From: an uncultured Neomegalonema sp.
GTDB lineage: Bacteria > Pseudomonadota > Alphaproteobacteria > Rhodobacterales > Rhodobacteraceae
Direction of reading: 5' to 3'
DNA length: 36,680 bases
Assembly (NCBI GenBank): GCA_937911325.1
Contig: CALDSD010000013.1
Coordinates: 1 to 36,680 of the forward strand
The notes under the pieces are model-generated. The model saw only the letters and a program-made list of their open reading frames with translations, was not told where the DNA came from and did no database searches. A program made the translations under genes and the position numbers. Below, one piece after another: positions 24,323-30,806 of this stretch (within the stretch, counting starts at the first letter, position 1; each line of letters opens with the position of its first letter).

Positions 24323-24928
24323 ATGGGTGTTTCGAAAAACGCGGCGATGTCGCCCTCGCGCAGAGCGCGGACCGTCGAAGATCTCGAGCCTTATTTCGAG
24401 GCGATCGGTCTGGCGTCGACCTGCAGTCACTCCGGGTCGCTCGATCAGTTGCTGACCGAGTGCGAAGACGCCGAACTCGCTGCCCCCGGGCCAGCCCCAG
24501 ACGCCCGCGGCGGGCCCGCAACGCAAGCGTCCGTCGCCAATCCGGCCTCCGCCTCCGCCGAAGCTGAAACCAACGCCGAAGAAAACGAAACACCTCCCGA
24601 AACGCCCGCGGCGGATCACGCCGACGCTCGAATGAGCGATCTCGAAGAGCTGGAAGCGCTGTTGGCGCAGTTCGACGAGGCCAAGTCAAAACAAGCGCCG
24701 CCGCGACGCGCCCCGGTAGAGACGGATCAGCTGACAAAGGCGTTGGCCGCGCCTGAGACAAGCGCCTTTGTATCGGGCGACCGTCTTGTCGTGCTGCTCG
24801 ACGCGGACAGATCGACAAAACTGCGGTCATGGTCGGCAGAGATGGGATTTGACTCAGCCGACGTCGTTTCCACGGCTCTCGACTGGTATCTCGATGCATT
24901 GATCGCGGAGCAGACCGACGCGGATTGA
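24323..24928 (+). CDS. Unknown protein with possible C-terminal ribbon-helix-helix domain
   Basis: 201 residues, no family recognised. Residues 1-50 contain predicted helices with a C-S-H-S-G-S motif; 53-110 are an Ala/Pro/Glu-rich linker, probably disordered. The last part (about 154-195) reads as a short beta strand (R-L-V-V-L-L-D), then two helices ending A-L-D-W-Y-L-D-A-L, which has the spacing of Arc/MetJ/CopG-type ribbon-helix-helix domains. That suggests a small DNA-binding regulator, by inference only. It follows the TerB-DnaJ gene after 91 bp and may be part of that group. The stop codon lies inside the first unit of an 18-bp tandem repeat. Confidence 0.6.
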   Translation: MGVSKNAAMSPSRRARTVEDLEPYFEAIGLASTCSHSGSLDQLLTECEDAELAAPGPAPDARGGPATQASVANPASASAEAETNAEENETPPETPAADHADARMSDLEELEALLAQFDEAKSKQAPPRRAPVETDQLTKALAAPETSAFVSGDRLVVLLDADRSTKLRSWSAEMGFDSADVVSTALDWYLDALIAEQTDAD

Positions 24929-24972
24929 TCCATGAGCGCGGATTGATCAATGAGGGCGGAACGATCCATGGG
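24919..24972. repeat. Three imperfect 18-bp tandem repeats
   Basis: Units 24919-24936, 24937-24954 and 24955-24972 share the pattern cGCGGAttGATCcATGag, the first two with one mismatch. They cover the end of the unknown protein gene and most of the gap to the convergent histidine kinase gene, which stops at 24979. Confidence 0.75.
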
Positions 24973-24978
24973 GGTCGC

Positions 24979-26451
24979 TTAAGCCTTCACCGCTTTCGGC
25001 AGCTTCACCGTCGCCGACAATCCTCCAAGCGCCGAGTCGCCGAGGTGAACGTCGCCGCCGTAGAGTTCACGCACCTGTTCGGCGACGATCGTCAGGCCAA
25101 ACCCGGAACCGGGAAGCCTGTCATCCAGCCGGGACCCCCAGTCCAGGATTTTGGCGCGGTCCTCCGCCGGCACGCCTGGTCCGTCATCTTCCACCGAGAC
25201 CCAAAGCGCGCCATTCTCCGCAGGTTTCGCGCTTAGCCGTGCGCGTGTCCGAGCGTATTTGTGCGCGTTGGTCATCAAGTTGTTCAGGATGATCTTCAGG
25301 TCAGTGGGATGGATCTTCGCGGTCAGGGTCTCCGGACAGTCGATCTCGATCTCCAGAGAGGTGTCTGGCGCATGGGCTCGGAACCGGCGCATGAAGACCT
25401 TCCGAACAGTCTCCAAGGCGCCATGGATCTGGACCTCTTTCTGGCCCTCGGTCGGGCCGACCCAGTCCACAAGCGTCAAATATCGCTCGACGAGCTGGTT
25501 CAACGTCGTGAGTTCGCCGCGCAGAGCCTCCTGTTCGGGGTCTTCGCTGGTCGTCTGCGTCTCGCGCGCCGCAACGTCGATGTTCACGAGCTGATGGCGC
25601 AGGTCATGCGCCATCTTGTTCACATTGCGCTTTTGGCGTTCCACCAAGCCGGCGTTCTTTTCCAAGGCCCGGTTCAGGCTGTCGACAAGCGTCTGGATCT
25701 CGGTGGGGTAGGCGCCTGCGATCTTCGCCGCGCGCCCTTCGCGGAAGGCTTCAAGCTCGGCGCGCAAACCTTCGAAATGCCAGCTTAAGCGGCGGCGCGT
25801 CAGAACAAGGTTCAACGCCAGCAGAGCGATCAGAGTGCCGGCCATCGCGCCCAGAGCCCAACGCAGGTTGCCCCAACCCACGAGCCGGTCTGCGGCGCGA
25901 GCGACGCGTTGCTCCCAAAGGATGGTCTCCAGCGCGACCAGTTCCTCGGCGTCGGCGGTCATTCGCCGCGCGACGCGGTAGGAGACGCCATCGCCCATGT
26001 TCTCGCAGGTGAAGATCTCGAACGACCGGACGGTCCGCGGCGCCTCTTGAGTGCAGCCGCGCGTGCCGTTGGCGAACTCGCTGACGGCGAAGGTGAAGGA
26101 TTGCCGCTGCTCTCCGGTCGCGTCGACAACGGCCCACACGCCGCCGCCTTCGTTCTGAGCGACTTCCGCCAGGCATCGCATGTTGTCGCCCTGGCAGAGC
26201 GCGAGGGCCGGTTTGATCTCCTCGCGCACAAAGTCGATCATGGAGAAATCAGCGAAGCTGCGGGCGGATGAGCGCTTGGCGAGCTCGCCAACGGCGAGCG
26301 CTGCGATGAGACCGACAGCCAGGAGAAGCAGGCTCCAGCGCGTCAATTCGCCGGAGAGGCTCGCCGATCTCAAAAATCCAGGCGTTTTCAGTCCGGCCGC
26401 AGCGTTCTGAGCGTCGCCGAAAAGCTGCCGGAGCCGCTGCATGACCGTCAT
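24979..26451 (-). CDS. Membrane sensor histidine kinase
   Basis: 490 residues. Two transmembrane segments (about 39-55 and 198-217) enclose a periplasmic sensor region of about 140 residues with four cysteines, two pairs spaced like disulfides. Then come a linker and the H-box with phospho-acceptor H282 (M-A-H-D-L-R), the N-box N-N-L-M-T-N-A-H-K-Y-A, and ATP-lid motifs D-D-G-P-G-V-P and G-S-G-F-G-L. The usual proline after H-D-L-R is changed (H-Q-L). The gene overlaps the response regulator stop by 4 bp, so the two form one system. The signal is unknown; the cysteines make a redox or envelope cue possible. Confidence 0.92.
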   Translation of the reverse strand: MTVMQRLRQLFGDAQNAAAGLKTPGFLRSASLSGELTRWSLLLLAVGLIAALAVGELAKRSSARSFADFSMIDFVREEIKPALALCQGDNMRCLAEVAQNEGGGVWAVVDATGEQRQSFTFAVSEFANGTRGCTQEAPRTVRSFEIFTCENMGDGVSYRVARRMTADAEELVALETILWEQRVARAADRLVGWGNLRWALGAMAGTLIALLALNLVLTRRRLSWHFEGLRAELEAFREGRAAKIAGAYPTEIQTLVDSLNRALEKNAGLVERQKRNVNKMAHDLRHQLVNIDVAARETQTTSEDPEQEALRGELTTLNQLVERYLTLVDWVGPTEGQKEVQIHGALETVRKVFMRRFRAHAPDTSLEIEIDCPETLTAKIHPTDLKIILNNLMTNAHKYARTRARLSAKPAENGALWVSVEDDGPGVPAEDRAKILDWGSRLDDRLPGSGFGLTIVAEQVRELYGGDVHLGDSALGGLSATVKLPKAVKA

Positions 26452-27206
26452 CTTCCGTCGTCGCCAGCCGGTCTGTTCGCGGCGCCGTCGCCCGTCTCCG
26501 CGCCGTCCGCGAGCGCGAAACGATACCCTCGCCCGCGTTGATTTCGGATTGCATTGAAGCCGAGCTTCTGACGAAGCCGCTTGATGTACTCATAGACCTG
26601 CGCGTGCGGGTTTTCGCAGCCCGGTCCGAAGGCGCCGCTGGCGATCTCGTCCACTGAGAGCCACGCTCCCTCGCTCTTCAGAAGAGACATCAAAACGTTG
26701 TACTCGGTCTGACTGAGGTCAATCGGCTTTCCGTCGAGCCGCACTTCCCGCAGCTCCAGATCGACGCTCATGGGGCCGTGTTGACCCATCTTGGGAGCCG
26801 CCGCCGCGGCGCTGGACCCGCGCGCGCTGCGGCTCCGGGCCCAAGCGAGAAGCAACGCGTCAAACTCTTCCCCGGGACGCTTGATCTCGTAGTCGGCGTC
26901 CCACTCGTATGACTGCGTGGTGTCTTCAAGATCCGTCCGCGACGCTGTCAGAACCAGCACTGGCGTCGAGACGCCTTTCTTGCGCCAACGACGGAGCAGC
27001 GAAAACCCATCGACCGCACGCTCATACTCGCCATTGCGAGCGCTGAGCATCAGATCGAGGAAGATAATGGCGTAGGCGGGATCATACCCCTTCTCGAGCG
27101 CCAGTTCGGCGTCAGCCTCCCAATCGGTGACAAAGCCGGCGCGGTCCAACAGGCGTTCGAGATGCGCGCCGTAGCGAGGGTCGTCTTCAACGATGAGAGC
27201 GCGCAT
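26448..27206 (-). CDS. OmpR-family response regulator
   Basis: 252 residues. The receiver domain has the acidic pair D8-D9, phospho-acceptor D51, and the conserved lysine in Y-E-I-K-R-P. After D51 the loop is longer by about 7 residues than usual (S-A-R-N-G-E-Y-E-R-A-V-D-G instead of the short P-x-x-D-G). The C-terminal winged helix ends with R-N-Q-R-G-R-G-Y-R-F, the normal DNA-binding hairpin, and a 15-residue tail. Start supported by AGAAGG just upstream. It may be co-transcribed with the exported protein gene 57 bp before it. Confidence 0.92.
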   Translation of the reverse strand: MRALIVEDDPRYGAHLERLLDRAGFVTDWEADAELALEKGYDPAYAIIFLDLMLSARNGEYERAVDGFSLLRRWRKKGVSTPVLVLTASRTDLEDTTQSYEWDADYEIKRPGEEFDALLLAWARSRSARGSSAAAAAPKMGQHGPMSVDLELREVRLDGKPIDLSQTEYNVLMSLLKSEGAWLSVDEIASGAFGPGCENPHAQVYEYIKRLRQKLGFNAIRNQRGRGYRFALADGAETGDGAANRPAGDDGR

Positions 27207-27263
27207 TTTGCCTTCTCTGTCTAAACTTCCGCCCGGCGTCGCCGGCGAGCGCGTTCGGTCAGC

Positions 27264-27590
27264 TTATCTAGCCTCGCCGCCCTTGAGGTTCCAATAGACG
27301 ACGCGACCCGACTTTTTCGGATGCGATAAGCGCACCTGGAACCAAAGGCATGTCGACGTCGGCGCGTTGCCAACGAGTCGGACCCGGGAAACCGAGTATC
27401 CTTGCGATCCGTAAGCCGCTTGCGCCTGCGCTCTCACCTGGGACGTCTTCAGGCAGGCGCCGGGTTGCGCGCAGTAACTGGCGTTCTGGCACGCAGCCGC
27501 CGCAGGGCCGGATGTGAGACCAATCGCCAGAAAGGTCGCAATGGCGAGACGCTTCGTCCAACCCCAGCTATTCATACCCTTCTTGAACAT
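27264..27590 (-). CDS. Small exported protein with cysteine motif, unknown function
   Basis: 108 residues. A signal peptide (1-32, twin lysine-arginine start, hydrophobic core, cut after A-A-A) is followed by a mature part of about 76 residues with C34-x5-C40-x5-C46 and one more cysteine in S-T-C-L-W-F. The C-terminal part looks like a small beta sheet. No family recognised. GGAGA stands before ATG 27590. It lies 57 bp upstream of the response regulator gene on the same strand, so it may be an accessory periplasmic protein for that two-component system, by position only. Confidence 0.7.
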   Translation of the reverse strand: MFKKGMNSWGWTKRLAIATFLAIGLTSGPAAAACQNASYCAQPGACLKTSQVRAQAQAAYGSQGYSVSRVRLVGNAPTSTCLWFQVRLSHPKKSGRVVYWNLKGGEAR

Positions 27591-27886
27591 CTTGATCTCC
27601 GGTGTTTCGATGTTTCCGTGTATTCGATGAAACCAGAGTTAGTAGTCGCAGTCACAAAATTTAATCGGAGCCCATATAGAAAGCATTTAGATTCAGAACT
27701 TTCTTTCTAAACAACAAATAACACAGGTCTGGTCATAAATTTTGTTTCGTGGGCCTAGATCTTGGACATCGGCGGAGGCGCCATCGCCAATCAGGTGATC
27801 GTCGCCGTCGCTGACATGTTCCGACAGCCAGACCGAATGGGTCTTCGCTTCGGGATCGTGACGAGACAAAGCGAAGGAGCTTGCAA
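27591..27886. promoter_or_regulatory. AT-rich divergent promoter region between two exported-protein genes
   Basis: This 296-bp gap is much richer in A and T (mainly 27640-27750) than the rest of the window. It holds TAGAAAG (27677-27683) / CTTTCTA (27703-27709) and ACAAAATTT (27654-27662) / AAATTTTGT (27737-27745) inverted repeats. The promoters of both flanking genes must lie here, but I cannot choose a single -35/-10 pair. Plus-strand translation starts are preceded by AGGAG at 27875-27879. Confidence 0.5.
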
Positions 27887-28486
27887 ATGACCAACGTCGC
27901 TTCCATGACCCTGGCCCCGAAACTGCGCCTGGCGGCCGTCGCCACAATCTGTGCTCTGGGGTTCGGCCTGTTCAACGCAGCCCCGGCAGAAGCGTCTTCG
28001 CGGGACCATAAAACCCGCTGCGTCGCGCAGGCGAAGACTGTTTATGGCGATAAAGTCCGCGGCACGAAGACGTCCGAAACCCGCTGGAAGCAGCGTAAAG
28101 CGTGCCGTGTCGCCGTGCGGAAGTGTGAAGATCGCATCAATCGCCGCACCAACCCGTACGCGCAGTGTGAAGTCATTCGTCGCGTGAAGATCGACGTTCG
28201 CCCGAAAGCGACGAAGGTGAGATATCGTTGCGAAGCCGAGGCTTTCACCCGCCGCGGACGCGCCTTGAGCAAAACGTTCGCGAGCGACGTCGCCAAGAAG
28301 CAGCGCAGCGCTTGTCGCACGGCCATCAATCGCTGCGAACGCAGGCTCGACGACAAGCGGTATGACACGGGACGCAACTTCCCGAACGCGCGCTGCGAAG
28401 TGGTTGGGAAGAAGAAGGTCACGACGAAGCGAAAGTACTCAACGAAGCGGCGCTTTGCGAACCCGCTCCTGAACTACCGAGACTAA
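27887..28486 (+). CDS. Exported basic protein with duplicated four-cysteine module
   Basis: 199 residues. A signal peptide (1-36) is followed by two related units: Cys 45, 73, 80, 94 and Cys 115, 143, 150, 170. In both the first three cysteines are spaced C-x27-C-x6-C, the surroundings match (K-x-x-x-A-C-R-x-A-x-x-x-C-E-x-R, later C-E-V), and each unit is rich in Lys and Arg. An internal duplication is clear. No family recognised; disulfide-linked, positively charged and periplasmic or secreted is what can be said. ATG 27887 has AGGAG 7 bases upstream. It overlaps the convergent lysR-type gene by 4 bp. Confidence 0.72.
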   Translation: MTNVASMTLAPKLRLAAVATICALGFGLFNAAPAEASSRDHKTRCVAQAKTVYGDKVRGTKTSETRWKQRKACRVAVRKCEDRINRRTNPYAQCEVIRRVKIDVRPKATKVRYRCEAEAFTRRGRALSKTFASDVAKKQRSACRTAINRCERRLDDKRYDTGRNFPNARCEVVGKKKVTTKRKYSTKRRFANPLLNYRD

Positions 28487-29382
28487 GGTCTCTCATCATC
28501 GGGAACGAAATCAGGCGGCTCATGGGCCGCCTGAAGCAGTTTCAGAAGCTCGGCGCAGGCGGCTCTTTCCGGCATGTTCGCGCGCTCGAAGAAAGCGAGA
28601 CTTCTTGTCGCCTGAGGCTGCCCAAAGGGCACGGTTCTGACGCGCGCGCGCGCCGCGAGCGCGCTGTCGAGACGCGGGGTGATCGAGACGCCAAGACCTT
28701 GCTCGACCAGAGCGGCGATCGCCTCAAGAGAATCGACTTCGGCCATGCTCTGCACTGTGATGTTCCGGTCTATCAGCAGTTGCTCAATCTGCTGCCCCGC
28801 CCAGGTGCGCCGGCTGAACCAGATGAAAGGGTGCGTCTCCAGCAGGGAGCGGTCGTTCTCTTCGTCGCTGTCCGCCGGCGCCATCACAACGAGCGGCTCT
28901 CGTGCAATCTCAGTCCAAAGAAGGCCCTCGATCGGATGCTGGGGCGCTGTCGCGATCGCCGCGTCGATGCGCCCAGATCGCAGTTCCTCGCTCAGCTCTC
29001 CTGACAGCGCGACATGGATTTCGCATCGCAGTCCAGGATGGGCTCGCCGGAGCGCGCCTAGCGCGTGAGGCAAACGGCCGAGCATCGCGCTCGGAACGGC
29101 CCCCAAAGTCAGCGAGCCCACCAGCCCGTCTTCCTGACCCAAATGGCGGATCTCCTCCGTCAGCGCCTGGATCATCCGGGCCCGATCGACCAGCGCGCGG
29201 CCGAGATTGGTCAGCGTGGGCGGTTTAAAGCTGCGGTCGACCAACGCGACGCCAAGCTCTTGCTCAAGGTGTCGGACCTGCTGAGAGATCGCGGAGTGGG
29301 TGAGCCCCAAGCGCTGGCCCGCCGCCGAAAAAGAGCCGGTGTCGGCGATCGCGGCCATCGCGCGCAGCTGTTGGAGGTTCAT
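28483..29382 (-). CDS. LysR-type transcriptional regulator
   Basis: 299 residues. The N-terminal winged helix-turn-helix is clear (L-R-A-M-A-A-I-A-D-T-G-S-F-S-A-A-G-Q-R-L-G-L-T-H-S-A-I-S-Q-Q-V-R), followed by the linker helix and the two-lobed effector domain (G-A-V-P-S-A-M-L-G-R-L-P; G-L-G-V-S-I-T-P). ATG 29382 was chosen as family start; the frame runs on to 29433 but that part covers the promoter and the operator dyad. It is divergent from the acyl-CoA dehydrogenase gene and very likely controls it and the ThDP enzyme gene through the dyad at 29394-29414, with a CoA ester or acid as the inducer. Confidence 0.93.
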   Translation of the reverse strand: MNLQQLRAMAAIADTGSFSAAGQRLGLTHSAISQQVRHLEQELGVALVDRSFKPPTLTNLGRALVDRARMIQALTEEIRHLGQEDGLVGSLTLGAVPSAMLGRLPHALGALRRAHPGLRCEIHVALSGELSEELRSGRIDAAIATAPQHPIEGLLWTEIAREPLVVMAPADSDEENDRSLLETHPFIWFSRRTWAGQQIEQLLIDRNITVQSMAEVDSLEAIAALVEQGLGVSITPRLDSALAARARVRTVPFGQPQATRSLAFFERANMPERAACAELLKLLQAAHEPPDFVPDDERP

Positions 29383-29393
29383 CGGATGCTCTA

Positions 29394-29414
29394 ATTGTAA
29401 AATTTGCTTACAAT
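29394..29414. promoter_or_regulatory. LysR-type operator, ATTGTAA-N7-TTACAAT
   Basis: A perfect 7-bp inverted repeat with 7-base centre containing the T-N11-A pattern of LysR binding sites. It begins 12 bp before the lysR ATG and overlaps the -35 region of the divergent promoter, the usual place for both auto-repression and activation. Confidence 0.75.
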
Positions 29415-29433
29415 GATTGTCCGATCTTATCAT
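29404..29433 (+). promoter_or_regulatory. Candidate promoter of the acyl-CoA dehydrogenase operon
   Basis: TTGCTT (29404-29409) and TATCAT (29428-29433, five of six consensus bases) are 18 bp apart. The weak -35 element lies inside the LysR dyad, consistent with a promoter that needs activation. Prediction from motif match only. Confidence 0.45.
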
Positions 29434-29516
29434 TTTTTTCCAGTTTTTCTTTCAGTTATGCTCACGAAGTCGTGAGGAAGAAGCGCCCGCTGGGCGACGT
29501 CGGCGGAGGGCCCGGA

Positions 29517-30806
29517 ATGTTTGAGACAACCACCGAAAATCTGACGCAGGAACAGCATGCGCGCCGGGCGAAAGCGCGTGACTTGGCGCAGTCGGTGTTT
29601 CGTCACCGGGCGGCGGAGATCGATCGCACGGAAGCGTACCCGTGGGACAATGTGAGGGCGCTGACCGAGGCGGGCTTCATGGGCATGACCGTCCCCAAGC
29701 AGTATGGGGGGCCGGGGCTGAGCCTGTTCGACGCGGTCATGGTCGTCGAGCAGATGGCGCAGGTCTGCGGCGTCACGGCTCGGATCGTCGTCGAGGCCAA
29801 TATGGGCGCGCTCGGCGCAATCATGGCGTATGGCGACGAGACGCAGAAGAAGCGCGCCGCGCGGCATGTTCTGGCGGGCGACAAGCCGGCGATCTGCATT
29901 ACCGAACCCGGCGCCGGCAGCGCGGCGACCGAGATGACGACGACGGCCGTGCGCAAGGGCGACAGGTATGTCCTCAATGGCAAGAAGCACTGGATCACGG
30001 GAGGCGGCGTCTCTGAGCTTCACCTGATATTCGCGCGCGTCCTTGAGGACGGCGAAGACAAGGGAATCGCAGGCTTCATCGCGGTTCGCGGCGAGGACGA
30101 GGGGCTCGTGATCAGCACGCGCGAACCGGCCATGGGGCTGCGCGGCATCCCCGAGACGGAGGTCCTTTTACAGGATCTTGAAATCCACAAGAGCATGGCG
30201 GTGATCCCGCCCTCTGGCGTTCGCCGCGGCTTCGCCGATCTCATGACCGCCTATAACGCACAGCGCGTCGGCGCGGCGACGGTGGCGTTGGGGATCGGCG
30301 AGGGCGCTTACGCGCATGCTGTCGACTATGCGAACGCGCGCGAACAGTTCGGCCGACCGATCTCGGAGTTCCAGGGGGTGCAGTGGATGATCGCCGACAT
30401 GTCGATTGGGCTGGAGGCGGCGCAGGCGCTTGTCTACAAGGCTGCGCGCAGCGCGCCTGTCGGCGGCTTCCCGGATATGGCCATGGCCGCGCGCGCAAAG
30501 GTGTTCGCGGCCGAGACGGCGATCAAAGTCGCCAATGACGCGCTTCAGATCCATGGCGCTGCCGGATATTCGCGCAACCTGCCAATCGAGCGCATGGTCC
30601 GCGACGCGCGAATGTTCACGATTGGCGGCGGAACCGCCCAAATCCTGCGCACACAGGTTGCGAGCACGGTTCTTGGGCGTAAGTTGCCGCAGACTCGGGA
30701 CGGCTATCAGAAGTCGTCGAACGGACCCATGTCAGAAAGGACTGCGCCGAATGGCCACCAGCGGCCCGCTCACGACCACAAGGATCATAGCCCAGCGACT
30801 GTCTGA
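29517..30806 (+). CDS. Acyl-CoA dehydrogenase-family flavoprotein lacking the usual catalytic glutamate
   Basis: 429 residues with the three domains of the family: the helical start, the middle beta domain with I-T-E-P-G-A-G-S-A and G-K-K-H-W-I-T-G-G, and the C-terminal helical domain with R-x-Q-F-G-R-P-I-S-E-F-Q and Q-I-H-G-A-A-G-Y-S. At the medium-chain-type base position the motif is I-G-G-G-T, with Gly371 where E-G-T is usual. At the alternative position in the isovaleryl/long-chain type there is Gln249 (A-Q-R). So the standard alpha-proton base is missing. ATG 29517 is preceded by GGAGGG. The end overlaps the ThDP enzyme gene by 56 bp, so translation is coupled. It may not be a simple dehydrogenase. 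Confidence 0.87.
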   Translation: MFETTTENLTQEQHARRAKARDLAQSVFRHRAAEIDRTEAYPWDNVRALTEAGFMGMTVPKQYGGPGLSLFDAVMVVEQMAQVCGVTARIVVEANMGALGAIMAYGDETQKKRAARHVLAGDKPAICITEPGAGSAATEMTTTAVRKGDRYVLNGKKHWITGGGVSELHLIFARVLEDGEDKGIAGFIAVRGEDEGLVISTREPAMGLRGIPETEVLLQDLEIHKSMAVIPPSGVRRGFADLMTAYNAQRVGAATVALGIGEGAYAHAVDYANAREQFGRPISEFQGVQWMIADMSIGLEAAQALVYKAARSAPVGGFPDMAMAARAKVFAAETAIKVANDALQIHGAAGYSRNLPIERMVRDARMFTIGGGTAQILRTQVASTVLGRKLPQTRDGYQKSSNGPMSERTAPNGHQRPAHDHKDHSPATV

